Counted from the first letter of the stretch, positions 49,208 to 59,683 are shown. The stretch: DNA of 64,000 nt from Rhizobium sp. Root483D2 (GCF_001426685.1 NZ_LMFB01000012.1:133390-197389), one strand, 5' to 3'. Numbers and translations are program-made. The notes: generated from the letters alone by a model not told the origin.

Positions 49208-50038
49208 TCATGCCGGATCGGCACCCATCACCAGCCCCTCGATGTCATGCTTCTGGCTGATCGGCACCAGTTCATCGACGACGCGGCAGACGAGGTGCTT
49301 CTTGGCCTTGTCCGGCAAGGCGTCGAAATAGTCCTGCGTCACCATCATGTCGTGCAGTTCGGCATGGCCAGCACCCGGCGCATCGACGCCGAGCACCATG
49401 ACCGGCCTTGCGATTGGCGAAAGATGCTCGGTGCCGCGATGAACTGTCAGCGCCGAGCGGCAGGAAATATCGCCGCGCTGCGGGAACTTGCGGGTGGCGC
49501 GGTCCTGGAACCGACCCCAGAGCGCCTTGTCCGGAAACATCTCATGCTTCCAGTCGCGGCCGTCATCATATTGAGTGCCGGGTGCGATCTCGAACGGACC
49601 CATATCCGGCGTGACATCGACGCCGGTCAGGTTGAAGGCGAGCGAGGTGATGCGGCGGTCCACATAGGTATCCTCCGGCGACGGGAAGTCACGGTGCCAG
49701 GGCTGGTAGCGCGCACCTTCGAAGGGTACGTCGAGGCCGATTTCAACGATCTGGTAGTCTGGTCCCAGCGCGTTCTCGCACATGGCGATCACCCACGGAT
49801 GCATGATGAGATCGACGAAGCCGCTGAAATTCTGCGGATGGATTTCCACATACCAGCGCCTCGGACCCCGGCCAACCGCGCCGCCCGCCCGCTGGATGGC
49901 CGACCAGAAGGCCGTCATCATATCCTCGCGCATCGCATCGGCCCAGTCGGGCGCAAAGGCGCCCTTCAGGCCGGTGATGCCGTCCTCCTGAAGCGTCTTG
50001 AGATTGGCCTGCAGGTCAAATCGTGCCGGTGCGTTCAT
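49208..50038 (-). CDS. Phytanoyl-CoA dioxygenase (PhyH) family protein
   Basis: The 276-residue protein is an Fe(II)/2-oxoglutarate dioxygenase of the PhyH type. The metal-binding HxD is in WHRDFPSP (about residues 114-121), and the distal ligand is probably the His in LTVHRGTEH (about 198-206), with a basic residue downstream for 2-oxoglutarate. Substrate unknown; related enzymes hydroxylate small molecules or lipids. The ATG at 50038 has GGAGGAG upstream. It is divergent from a LacI-type regulator across a short region with a palindrome. Confidence 0.88.
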   Translation of the reverse strand: MNAPARFDLQANLKTLQEDGITGLKGAFAPDWADAMREDMMTAFWSAIQRAGGAVGRGPRRWYVEIHPQNFSGFVDLIMHPWVIAMCENALGPDYQIVEIGLDVPFEGARYQPWHRDFPSPEDTYVDRRITSLAFNLTGVDVTPDMGPFEIAPGTQYDDGRDWKHEMFPDKALWGRFQDRATRKFPQRGDISCRSALTVHRGTEHLSPIARPVMVLGVDAPGAGHAELHDMMVTQDYFDALPDKAKKHLVCRVVDELVPISQKHDIEGLVMGADPA

Positions 50039-50072
50039 AATCGGTCTCCTCCGTTATGCCCAGCCTAGTGCA

Positions 50073-50088
50073 ACTAATAATTATTAGT
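50073..50088. promoter_or_regulatory. Perfect 16-bp palindrome between PhyH and LacI-type genes
   Basis: ACTAATAATTATTAGT is a perfect palindrome in the 108 bases between the two divergent starts. It is an attractive operator for the adjacent LacI-type regulator, although it lacks the central CG common in LacI-family operators. Confidence 0.5.
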
Positions 50089-50146
50089 CAATATGCTTAT
50101 GAGAATAAATAAGTTAAGTTTTCCTCTGCACCCGGAGAGGCCATCC

Positions 50147-51193
50147 TTGACCAAGACGAAACATGAAAAGCCGCCGCGCCGCGTGACGATGACGGATGTG
50201 GCACGGCTTGCGGGCTGTTCGCAGGCAACAGTGTCGTTCGTCCTCAACAATGCGACGGGCGTGACGATCTCGGCAGACACGCGCGGCAAGGTCATCGAGG
50301 CGGCCCGCACGCTGGGCTACGGCGCGTCCTCGCTCATTCACCGGCCAATGCTCGGCAGCCACGGCACGATCGGCTTCATCTGCGATCAGCTGGCGACCAC
50401 GCCGGAATCGGTCAATGCTATCGAGGGCGCAAGGCAGGCCTCCTGGGACGAAGGCGCCACCATCCTCGTTGCCCAGACGATGGGCAAGCCGGAGCGCGAG
50501 GAAAAGGCCGTCGAGGCGATGCTGCGCAGCGGCATCGAGGGGCTGATCTACATGACGGTCTTTACCCGGCAGGTGACGCCGCCGGCCTTTCTCCAAGGGC
50601 TCCCGGTCCCGGTCGTGCTGTTGAATTGCTATGCGCCGGACAGCGGCTTTCCCGCCGTGGTTCCCGATGAGGCCGCCGGTGGCTTTGCGGCCACCGAAAC
50701 GCTGATCCGGCTTGGACATCGCCGCATCGCGACCATTGTCGGCGAACCCTTCATGGAGGCCGCGCAGGACCGGCTGAAAGGCTACAAAAGGGCGCTGGCC
50801 AAGGCCGGGATTGCCTATGATGCCGGGCTGGTGGGCGAAGGCAACTGGTCGCCGACCTCGGGTTTCGAAGCGACGCAGCGTTTTCTGGCGCTGAAGGACC
50901 GGCCGACCGCGTTCTTCTGCCAGAACGACAAGATGGCATCCGGCTGCTACAACGCCTTGCGCGACGCCGGGCTGAAGATCCCGCAGGATGTCTCCGTCAT
51001 CGGCTATGACGACGACGAGCTCTGCCGCCACCTGCGCCCGCAGCTCACCACGCTGATCCTGCCGCACCGGGCGATGGGCGCCTGGGCGGTCTCACAGCTC
51101 AGCAAGGGACGCAGATCCGGCAAGGACGCCTATCCGCTCACCAAGATGGACTGCAACCTGATCGAACGCGATTCGCTGGCAGCTCCCGCGTAA
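50147..51193 (+). CDS. LacI-family transcriptional regulator
   Basis: The 348-residue regulator has the LacI helix-turn-helix MTDVARLAGCSQATVSFVLNN (core VARLAGCSQATVS) near its N-terminus, the hinge-helix region VIEAARTLGY, and a periplasmic-binding-protein-like effector domain ending with VSVIGYDDDELCRHLRPQLTT. The TTG at 50147 is chosen because GGAGAGG lies just upstream; the ATG at 50093 has no ribosome-binding site, and an ATG at 50189 would leave the HTH at residue 1. The effector is probably a sugar or related compound; the divergent dioxygenase gene is a likely target. Confidence 0.88.
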   Translation: MTKTKHEKPPRRVTMTDVARLAGCSQATVSFVLNNATGVTISADTRGKVIEAARTLGYGASSLIHRPMLGSHGTIGFICDQLATTPESVNAIEGARQASWDEGATILVAQTMGKPEREEKAVEAMLRSGIEGLIYMTVFTRQVTPPAFLQGLPVPVVLLNCYAPDSGFPAVVPDEAAGGFAATETLIRLGHRRIATIVGEPFMEAAQDRLKGYKRALAKAGIAYDAGLVGEGNWSPTSGFEATQRFLALKDRPTAFFCQNDKMASGCYNALRDAGLKIPQDVSVIGYDDDELCRHLRPQLTTLILPHRAMGAWAVSQLSKGRRSGKDAYPLTKMDCNLIERDSLAAPA

Positions 51194-51236
51194 GCCTGCT
51201 GGAAGATAAGCCGGCTAAGGAGATCACTCGCCGTCC

Positions 51237-52915
<1,679 letters not shown>

Positions 52916-52919
<4 letters not shown>

Positions 52920-53860
52920 GCGAACACGATCCTTGGGAAATAGAAGGAAACGACCCAATTGGGCATATCGACGATCTCGCTGATTCTGAGATCGCCGCAG
53001 ACCGAGCAGAGCAGGTAGGCATCGACGGGGTTCATGCCATGTTCGGAGCCGAGCAGGTCGATCATCCGCATCAGCGCTTCGCGCGCACCGGTCATCAGGT
53101 CCGGGCCGATGCCGGTCGTGACCTCGTAGCCCATGCCGTCGAGATGGCGGGTAACCGGTTCGGTGGTGGTGAAGCGCGGGCTCTGCAGGCGCGCGTCCTT
53201 GACCAGCTCGATCGTCGCCTCGACCTCCATCTGGCTTTCGATCGCAGTGCCGCAGACTTCGCCGTCGCCCTGGGCGGCGTGGGTGTCGCCGATCGAAAAC
53301 AGCGCGCCCTCGACCTCGACGGGCAGATAGAGTGTCACGCCCGATGTCAGGTCGCGAATATCGAGATTGCCGCCGACGCGGCGCGGCGGCACGACGGAAT
53401 GCAGCCCGGGTTCGGCCGGAGCAACGCCGATCGTTCCGGCAAAGGGTTTCAGCGGCACCTTGCCGCCGGGACCGTAGAGCGACGGCGCCATGCTGTTCGG
53501 ATCGTAGGACCACATGTGCAGGGCCGGTTCCTTGAACTGGTCGGCCAGAAGCCCGAAACCTGGAATATTCGCTGTCCAGCCGATGCCGGAGGGGATGAAG
53601 CGGCGGATCGTCACCTTCAGCGCATCGCCGGGCTTCGCGCCCTCGACATAGACGGGGCCGGTGACCGGATTGATCTTGTTGAAATCGAGCGCGGCGAGTG
53701 TTTCCAGCGTCGATCCAGCACCAAGCTGGCCACCGGAGGAATCCAGGCATTCGAAATGGATGGTCTCACCGGGCTTGGCAATGAGCGCGGGCTCGAAATC
53801 CTTGTTCCAGCCGAAATTATGCTGGGCACGATGGATGGTATGGGTGCAGGCGACGCACAT
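52916..53860 (-). CDS. Acetamidase/formamidase family amidohydrolase
   Basis: The 314-residue protein belongs to the FmdA/AmdA family, which hydrolyses short-chain amides to ammonia and carboxylic acid. Family segments are CLDSSGGQLGAGST (about 38-51), GPVYVEGAKPGDALKV (about 67-82), GTIGVAPAEPG (about 141-151) and VEGALFSIGDTHAAQGDGEVCGTA (core SIGDTHAAQGDGE). The ATG at 53860 has GGGAG nine bases upstream. The AmiC/AmiR genes at the head of the operon support an amide substrate. It overlaps the fused ATPase gene. Confidence 0.92.
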
Positions 53861-53939
53861 TGGTTGTTCTCCCTTGGAAGCGCGGCCCATCGGATCACTG
53901 ACGTGCGCGCATATCGTTATTCTTGGTTGGCAGGAGCGG

Positions 53940-54075
53940 CGCGCTCCCTCTTCTCCCCACCGGGGAGAAGGTGGCCCGAAGGGCCGGATGAGGGGGAGCC
54001 AAGCACTCTTAATGTGCCGCGCCGCCCCCTCATCGCCTCGCCTTAGCTCGGCACTTCTCCCCGCTGGGGAGAAGA
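53940..54075. repeat. Palindromic repeat between the acetamidase and binding-protein genes
   Basis: CTTCTCCCCACCGGGGAGAAG (21 bases, 53949-53969) and a similar stem (54052-54075, CTTCTCCCCGCTGGGGAGAAG) flank GATGAGGGGG and CCCCCTCATC arms, so the whole unit can fold on itself. It is a common rhizobial intergenic element, here placed inside an operon. Confidence 0.85.
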
Positions 54076-54119
54076 GGCTGCAGCTTGCGTGCGCCACTCA
54101 CGATCATGGCTCCGACGAT

Positions 54120-54149
54120 CACGGCTCCGGGCAATTCGCCGGAGCCGTG
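54120..54149 (-). terminator. Hairpin after the binding-protein gene
   Basis: CACGGCTCCGG (54120-54130) and CCGGAGCCGTG (54139-54149) form a perfect 11-bp stem with an 8-nt loop, 9 bases after the binding-protein stop. No U-run follows on the minus strand, so it may be a partial terminator or an mRNA stabiliser rather than a strong stop. Confidence 0.6.
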
Positions 54150-54158
54150 ACGATTGGC

Positions 54159-55778
54159 TTACTCCTTCACAAAGATCGCGTCGTAATTGATGACGCGGGT
54201 CGGGTCGACATAGATGTCGCCAGCGCCGCCCATGCGCGGCGACTTGGCGACGACGCGGCGTTCGTTGGTGAGCGGGATCCACGGCGCGTCCGCCATGATG
54301 TCGGTGAAGATCTTGCCCCATTCGGCCTGACGCTCGGCAGCCTTGGCTGGATCCGACATTGAATCGGCGGCGATCGCGCGGGCGTCGAGATCCTTGTTGC
54401 AATACCAGGACCAGTTCCAACCGCCCTGAACCGCACCCGAGCAACCAAGAATCGGGCCGTAGAAGTTGGACGGATCCGGAAAGTCGGCGATCCAGGCCAT
54501 GCCGCCCGACCAGATCATCGGCGCTTCGCCTTCGGTACCGCCGGCGGCGATCACGTTGGCCTGCGCCAGCGCGCGAACCTCGGCCTTGACGCCGACAGCA
54601 GCCAGGTCCTGCTGGATCGCCTGGGCGATGCGCGGCTGCGGATCGGTGTTGGTGGAATAAAGGACCGTTTCAAAACCATCCGGGAAACCGGCTTCTGCGA
54701 GCAGCGCCTTGGCCTTCTCGACATCGAAGGCATAGCCGGTGAAGGCCTTGTCGTAGCCCGGCATAAGCGGCGGCAGCGGCTGGTTGGCAGCCGTCGCGCG
54801 GCCGTTCAGGATGCGGGTGATACGCTCCTTGTTGATGGCCATGTTCAGGGCCTGTCGAACCTTCACATTGTCGAAGGGCGCCACCTTGGTGTTGAGCGTG
54901 ATATAGCCGGTGTGCAGCTGCGCGCCATCGACGATGATATCGGCGCCCTCAGGCGAGTTCTTGATCTCGAGGAACTTGGCAGGCGGCACGCCGTCGCCGG
55001 CAATATCGACTTCGCCCTTTTGCAGCCGCAGGAGTGCCACCAGCGGCTCCTGGCCGACTTCGACAGTGAACTTGTCGATATGTGGCATGTCCTTGACGAA
55101 ATAATCCGGGTTGCGCTCGAACACGAGGCGCTGGCCGACGGTCCATTCTTTCAGCACGAACGTGCCCGAACCCACGGGGTTCTTGCCGAAATCGCCGCCT
55201 GCCGCCTCGACGGCTTCCTTCGGCACGACGGAGGCGAAGTTGATGGCGAGAACATGCAGGAAGGTGGCGTCGGGGCGCGACAGCGTGAAAACGACGGTGG
55301 AATCGTCCGGCGTCGTGATGCCCTCCATCGTCGGCGATGTGCCGCCGCTGACCGCGTCAAACCCCTTGATGGCACCGAAGAAGCCGGCACCGGGGCCTTG
55401 CGTCTTCGGATCGACGGCGCGCTCGATCGAATATTTGACGTCGGAGGCGGCGACCTCGCGGCCATTGGTGAACTTCACGCCCTTGCGCAGCTTGAAGGTG
55501 TAGGTGAGGCCATCGGGCGACACGGTGAAGCTTTCGGCCAGCGACGGGATCAGGTCCGGCGTGCCCGGCGTATAGTCCATCAGCCGCGAATAGAGGCTCT
55601 TGATCATCGACCAGTTGACCCAGTCATAGCCGATGGCCGGATCGAGCGTGGCAATGTCGTCCTTATAGGTGATGACGATATCGCCGCCCTGCTTGATCGT
55701 ATCCTGCGCGAAGGCAGGCAGCGGGGTGAAGGCGAGCGCCATTGCGATCGTGGAATTTCGAAGCCAGCGTTTGAACAT
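54159..55778 (-). CDS. Dipeptide/oligopeptide-type ABC transporter substrate-binding protein
   Basis: The 539-residue SBP_bac_5-family protein has a signal peptide (MFKRWLRNSTIAMALAF, cleaved near AFAQD). It has the family segments ATLDPAIGYDWVNW, LIPSLAESFTVSPDGLTYTFKLRKGVKF (core SLAESFTVSPDG) and NPDYF. Members bind peptides, glutathione, nickel or amides; with an acetamidase in the operon, an amide-containing compound is plausible. The start at 55778 has GGGGAACT upstream. It lies 31 bases after dppB. Confidence 0.9.
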   Translation of the reverse strand: MFKRWLRNSTIAMALAFTPLPAFAQDTIKQGGDIVITYKDDIATLDPAIGYDWVNWSMIKSLYSRLMDYTPGTPDLIPSLAESFTVSPDGLTYTFKLRKGVKFTNGREVAASDVKYSIERAVDPKTQGPGAGFFGAIKGFDAVSGGTSPTMEGITTPDDSTVVFTLSRPDATFLHVLAINFASVVPKEAVEAAGGDFGKNPVGSGTFVLKEWTVGQRLVFERNPDYFVKDMPHIDKFTVEVGQEPLVALLRLQKGEVDIAGDGVPPAKFLEIKNSPEGADIIVDGAQLHTGYITLNTKVAPFDNVKVRQALNMAINKERITRILNGRATAANQPLPPLMPGYDKAFTGYAFDVEKAKALLAEAGFPDGFETVLYSTNTDPQPRIAQAIQQDLAAVGVKAEVRALAQANVIAAGGTEGEAPMIWSGGMAWIADFPDPSNFYGPILGCSGAVQGGWNWSWYCNKDLDARAIAADSMSDPAKAAERQAEWGKIFTDIMADAPWIPLTNERRVVAKSPRMGGAGDIYVDPTRVINYDAIFVKE

Positions 55779-55809
55779 TTGAGTTCCCCTTTTTGGTTGC
55801 TGATTTAAA

Positions 55810-56730
55810 TTACCGCGCACGGATGCGCGGATCGATGAGTGGCGCGATCAGATCGGCGACGAGATTGCCGATCACGATTGCAAGTGCGGACACCAGCGTC
55901 ACGCCCATGATGATCGGGATATCGACCTGCTGGATCGCCTGCCAGGCAAGTTGGCCGATGCCGGGCCAGCCATAGACGGCCTCAACCACCACAACGCCGC
56001 TCATGAACTGGCCGATATCGATGCCGATCATGGCAATGATCGGAAGGAGCGCATTCGGCAGCGCATGGCGAAAGACGATGCGGGCGGACGACAGGCCCTT
56101 GGCACGGGCGGTGCGGACATAATCCTGGTTGAGCACGTCGATCATTGCGGAGCGGACCATGCGCGCATACCAGCCGGCCCCCAGAATGCCGAGCGTGGTG
56201 GCGGGAAGCACGACATGGGCAAAGGTGCCAAAGCCGCTCATCGGAAACCAGGCCAGCGTGACCGCAAAGACATAGAGAAGCAGAAGCGCTGCCACGAATT
56301 GCGGGGCGGACACGCCGACGAACGATGCCATCATCACGAACCGGTCGACCGGCCCGCCACGGCGCACGGCGGCGAGGACGCCGAGCAAAAGGCCGAGCAC
56401 CACCTCGACGGCGATACCGGCCGCCATCAGAATCAAGGTTGCCGGAAGACGGGCCGCGATCAGCGCGCCGACATCGGTTTTCTGCGCATAGGAGCGGCCG
56501 AGATTGCCTTCGGACAAGCCCTTCAGATAGGTCCAGAATTGCGAGAGCAGCGGCTGGTCGAGACCGAGTTCATGGCGGATATTGGCGACCGTCTGGGCCG
56601 TTGCGCTGCGGCCGGCGATCATCCGGGCAGGATCGGCGGGCAGGGCATAGAGCAGCAGGAAAGTGATGGCCGCAACGCCGAACAGGATGAGCGCCGTCTG
56701 CACGAGCCGCCGCAGGATCAGAAAGATCAT
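55810..56730 (-). CDS. ABC transporter permease, DppB type
   Basis: The 306-residue inner-membrane permease begins MIFLILRRLVQTALIL and has about six transmembrane segments. It carries the DppB periplasmic loop ELGLDQPLLSQFWTYLKG (about 54-71) and the EAA loop DYVRTARAKGLSSARIVFRHALPNA (core TARAKGLSS, about 202-210). The start ATG lies one base after the dppC stop, with GGGAGGGG upstream. With DppC it forms the membrane channel of the amide-operon importer. Confidence 0.93.
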   Translation of the reverse strand: MIFLILRRLVQTALILFGVAAITFLLLYALPADPARMIAGRSATAQTVANIRHELGLDQPLLSQFWTYLKGLSEGNLGRSYAQKTDVGALIAARLPATLILMAAGIAVEVVLGLLLGVLAAVRRGGPVDRFVMMASFVGVSAPQFVAALLLLYVFAVTLAWFPMSGFGTFAHVVLPATTLGILGAGWYARMVRSAMIDVLNQDYVRTARAKGLSSARIVFRHALPNALLPIIAMIGIDIGQFMSGVVVVEAVYGWPGIGQLAWQAIQQVDIPIIMGVTLVSALAIVIGNLVADLIAPLIDPRIRAR

Positions 56731-56731
56731 C

Positions 56732-57580
56732 TCAACCCCTCCCGCGCTGGGTCGGGTCGAGAATATCGCGCAGCGCATCGCCGACCAGATTGAAGGAGAG
56801 CGCGGTCAGAAGGATGACGGCGCCGGGAATGAACACCAGCCAGGGGGCTGCCTGGAAATAGCTCTGGCTTTCGAAGATGATATTGCCCCAGGAGGGCGTC
56901 GGCGGCTGCACGCCAATGCCAAGGAACGACAGCGTCGCTTCCAGAAGCACCGTGGTGGCGATGCCGAGCGTGCCCCAGACGATCGCCGTCGGCATCAGAT
57001 GCGGCAGGATGTGATGAAACAGGATGCGGACATGACCAGCCCCCAGCGACCGTTCGGCCAGGATGAAGTCACGCTCCACCAGACCGCGGGTCTCGGTATA
57101 GACGATGCGCGCGACCTGTACCCAATTGACCAGTGCAATCACCATGGCGACGATCCACAGGCTCGGGCGCAGGAGCGCTGCCAGCACGATGGCCAGAAGC
57201 AGTGCCGGAAAGGCCATCATCAGATCGGTAAAGCGCATCAGCGCATTGCCGACGAGGCCGCGCATATAGCCGGACAGAATGCCAATCAAAAGCCCGATCG
57301 CAACCGCGATGCCATTGGCGACAAGGCCGATGACCAGCGACGTGCGGGCGCCGTAGAGCAGGCGGGAGAACAGGTCGCGGCCGAGCGTATCGGTGCCGAG
57401 CAGGAACTGGGCGCTTGGCGGCATTGGCGCACCTTCGAGCGTCAGCCCGTCAAACATCTGTTCATCGGGATTATAGGGCGCAATGAGTGGTGCGGCGACC
57501 GCCATGAAAATGACGAGGGCGACGATCGCCAGGCCGAACAGCGCCGACGGCTGGCGGATCATGCTTTTCAGAATGCGCAT
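56732..57580 (-). CDS. ABC transporter permease, DppC type
   Basis: The 282-residue permease has the DppC features GTDTLGRDLFSRLLYG (about 62-77), a DppC-like cytoplasmic loop with TETRGLVERDFILAERSLGAG (core FILAERSLGAG) and the C-terminal LLTALSFNLVGDALRD. The ATG at 57580 overlaps the amiR stop as TGATG and has GGAGG upstream, so it is coupled to amiR. Confidence 0.93.
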   Translation of the reverse strand: MRILKSMIRQPSALFGLAIVALVIFMAVAAPLIAPYNPDEQMFDGLTLEGAPMPPSAQFLLGTDTLGRDLFSRLLYGARTSLVIGLVANGIAVAIGLLIGILSGYMRGLVGNALMRFTDLMMAFPALLLAIVLAALLRPSLWIVAMVIALVNWVQVARIVYTETRGLVERDFILAERSLGAGHVRILFHHILPHLMPTAIVWGTLGIATTVLLEATLSFLGIGVQPPTPSWGNIIFESQSYFQAAPWLVFIPGAVILLTALSFNLVGDALRDILDPTQRGRG

Positions 57581-58161
57581 CAACCGGCCTCCGGCATGGG
57601 CTCGGCGCCGCCGAGAATGGAGGCTGCGATCTGCTCCATCGGCATGCGGCGGCGCATCGCGCAATTGCGCAGGATCGTATAGGCGAGTTCCTCGTCGACA
57701 TGGCGCTCGGCAATGATGCGCTCGACGGCGGCATGCACCAGCGGCCGCAGCCGGACGCGCTCTTCCAGATGGTTCAGCTTGTCGATCACGGCCTTGCGTT
57801 CGCGGTGGATGCCGAGCGCCATGACCAGGGCGGGATAGACGGCCGAGGAGGCCAGCGGCTTGGCGATGATGGCGCCGACACCCTGCTGCATCGCCCAGGC
57901 AATGCGTCCTGGCGCCTCGGACCCGAGTAGTGCGACGAGCGGCCGCGGTGCATTTTTACCGCTCCAGGGCAAAAGGCCGTCCCAACCCTGATCGGCATCA
58001 ACAAGAACGAAATCCGGCAGGTCGGCGGCATCGAGCGGTTGCCATTGAACCGTCACCTCAAAGCCGATCAGCTTCAGCTGGCGTGGCAGGCGTTCGGTGG
58101 TGTTGTCTTCCCGGTGCAGGACCGTGGCGCGCCAGCCGGTGAAATTCGGTGTTTCCCTCAT
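57580..58161 (-). CDS. amiR: AmiR-like ANTAR-domain antitermination regulator
   Basis: The 193-residue protein has an N-terminal pseudo-receiver domain (about 10-115, with FVLVDADQ and AIIAKPLAS) and a C-terminal ANTAR RNA-binding domain (about 130-185, with HAAVERIIAERHVDEELAYTILRNCA; core EELAYTILR). AmiR proteins bind leader mRNA and prevent termination when released from AmiC. It directly follows the AmiC-like gene (ATGA overlap) and precedes dppC. This arrangement matches the amide operon of Pseudomonas aeruginosa in logic, though the downstream genes differ. Confidence 0.92.
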   Translation of the reverse strand: MRETPNFTGWRATVLHREDNTTERLPRQLKLIGFEVTVQWQPLDAADLPDFVLVDADQGWDGLLPWSGKNAPRPLVALLGSEAPGRIAWAMQQGVGAIIAKPLASSAVYPALVMALGIHRERKAVIDKLNHLEERVRLRPLVHAAVERIIAERHVDEELAYTILRNCAMRRRMPMEQIAASILGGAEPMPEAG

Positions 58162-59294
58162 GACACGATCCTCAGCTGCACTGGCTTCCGGGTACGGCGG
58201 CCGGTCAGATAGGGGTCGGCGGGGATGGCCGGCTGCGAGGCGATGATATCGAAACCGCCCTCATCGTTGATCCGCCCGAGATGGAAGGGGAGTGCTGCGT
58301 GGCGGGTATCGGGGTTGATCACGATCGGCCCGAGGACGGTCGGCAGGGGTGCTGCTGAAAGCTGGCGCGCAACGGCGACAGGTTCATCCGTTCCAGCTGC
58401 CATGATCGCGTCGGTGCAGAGTTTGACGGAGGCATAGGCGCTGGCAAACACACAGGAAATACGCCGCTCAATGCCGAACTTGGCGGAGACCCGCGCCTTG
58501 AAGGCGGCATTTTCCGGCGTTTCCAGCGTATCGAAATAGGCGGCCGCGCTCAGCTGGCCGGTGGCGACACCAAGGCCGATATGGGGCAGTTCGCCTTCCT
58601 GCAGGTCGCAGCTCACCACCGGGCAGTTTTCCGGAAGGAAGGCTGGATTGCGGGCGCCGAGCGCCCGAATGGCGGCGAGAAAGGCATAGCTGGACGGGCC
58701 GATGAAATTGTTGAGGATGAAGCTTGGCCGTTGCCGTTCGATATCCAGAACAATGCGCTCGACGGCGGTTTCCTCCAGCGGCAAATAGCGCTCTCCAAGC
58801 ACCTCGCCACCGGCTTCCTCGATCAGCTCGCGGGCCAGCCGGTTCATTTCCCAGCCCCAGACATAGTTGGCGCCGACCAGATAGGGACGGCGGCCAAAGC
58901 GCGGGATTAAGTAGCTAAACAGCGGCAACAGGTGCTGGTTGGGGCAGCCGCCGGTATAGATGACATTGTCATTGGCCTCGAAACCCTCATAAGGGCACAT
59001 ATACCAGAGCAGGCCATCATGTTTTTCGACAAGCGGGATGACTTCCTTGCGGGCAAGCGAGGTGATGGTGCCGATGATATGCCGGCAGCCATGGTCGCGC
59101 AGCATGGCGCGCGCACCTTCAAGATAGGCGGCGATATCGGCATGCGGGTCGATGGTCACCGGCTCGATGGCATTGCCATGGAGGGCACGGATTTCCTCGA
59201 TGGCAAAATCAGCGCCGTCACGCGCGTCGCGCCCGATCTCGGCATAGGGGCCGGTCGTCGAATACAGAATGCCAATTCGTACCGTGTTTTTCAT
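58158..59294 (-). CDS. amiC: AmiC-like amide-sensing periplasmic-binding-fold protein
   Basis: The 378-residue protein has a type I periplasmic-binding fold (Peripla_BP_6 type) but no signal peptide, consistent with a cytoplasmic sensor. Family segments are IGILYSTTGPYAEIGRDARDGA (core YSTTGPYAEIG, about 10-20), GTITSLARKEVIPLVE, PYEGFEANDNVIYTGGCPNQH (core GFEANDNVIYTGG) and YLVGANYVWGWEMNRLARE. AmiC holds AmiR inactive until an amide binds. The start at 59294 has GGCGGG upstream. Its transcript begins with a terminator-bearing leader. Confidence 0.92.
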   Translation of the reverse strand: MKNTVRIGILYSTTGPYAEIGRDARDGADFAIEEIRALHGNAIEPVTIDPHADIAAYLEGARAMLRDHGCRHIIGTITSLARKEVIPLVEKHDGLLWYMCPYEGFEANDNVIYTGGCPNQHLLPLFSYLIPRFGRRPYLVGANYVWGWEMNRLARELIEEAGGEVLGERYLPLEETAVERIVLDIERQRPSFILNNFIGPSSYAFLAAIRALGARNPAFLPENCPVVSCDLQEGELPHIGLGVATGQLSAAAYFDTLETPENAAFKARVSAKFGIERRISCVFASAYASVKLCTDAIMAAGTDEPVAVARQLSAAPLPTVLGPIVINPDTRHAALPFHLGRINDEGGFDIIASQPAIPADPYLTGRRTRKPVQLRIVS

Positions 59295-59303
59295 CAGCCC
59301 GCC

Positions 59304-59408
59304 AAAAACCAAAAACCCCACGACGCCGTGCCCATCTGAGATGGGAGCATCGTGGGGCCAAACTGCCCATCGACCAAGAGGTCATGTGAATGAATGTGCT
59401 TAATTCGT
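59304..59408 (-). promoter_or_regulatory. Attenuated 5' leader of the amide operon
   Basis: On the minus strand the leader has an intrinsic terminator: outer arms at 59350-59357 and 59316-59323 (CCCCACGA/TCGTGGGG), an inner 6-bp stem CCCATC/GATGGG (59345-59331), and a tail TTTTTGGTTTTT (59315-59304). An upstream second copy of GATGGG (59371-59366) can pair instead with the CCCATC arm and so open the terminator. This is what AmiR-type antitermination needs. The exact AmiR-binding hairpins are not resolved; a GGGC-AGTTTG-GCCC hexaloop hairpin just before the terminator is a candidate. Confidence 0.75.
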
Positions 59409-59415
59409 TGGCAGG

Positions 59416-59445
59416 ATTAAAATACGGGCATTGCGTTCATGTCAA
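59416..59445 (-). promoter_or_regulatory. Sigma70-type promoter of the amide operon
   Basis: On the minus strand a perfect -35 hexamer TTGACA (59445-59440), a 17-base spacer and TTTTAA (59422-59417; or TTTAAT with 18 bases) form a strong-looking promoter. Transcription would begin near 59408-59410, about 115 bases before the amiC start. Confidence 0.75.
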
Positions 59446-59534
59446 GCAGGATTCGCGTGGGCGGGCGCGATGAAAAGCAACCAAGCGCGAAACCGGGATT
59501 CGAGGATGCTGAGCGCAAATCCTGAAACAAAAAA

Positions 59535-59552
59535 AGCCCGGCGAACCGGGCT
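59535..59552 (-). terminator. Intrinsic terminator downstream of tRNA-Leu
   Basis: A 7-bp stem (AGCCCGG/CCGGGCT) with a 4-nt loop is flanked by a run of seven A residues and one of six T residues, so it can work in both directions. For the minus-strand tRNA-Leu it lies 45 bases after the 3' end. Confidence 0.9.
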
Positions 59553-59596
59553 TTTTTGGATGTTCAGAACTGCCGGAGCAGTTGTGAATATGAAAT

Positions 59597-59683
59597 TGGT
59601 GCCCAGAAGAGGACTCGAACCTCCACACCCTTTCGAGTACCAGCACCTGAAGCTGGCGCGTCTACCAATTCCGCCATCTGGGC
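59597..59683 (-). tRNA. tRNA-Leu (anticodon CAG)
   Basis: The 87-nt class II tRNA begins GCCCAGATGGCGGAATTGG and ends with encoded CCA. The anticodon arm CCAGC-TTCAGGT-GCTGG gives anticodon CAG (CUG codon). It has a long variable arm and GGTTCGAGTCC in the T arm. Confidence 0.97.
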
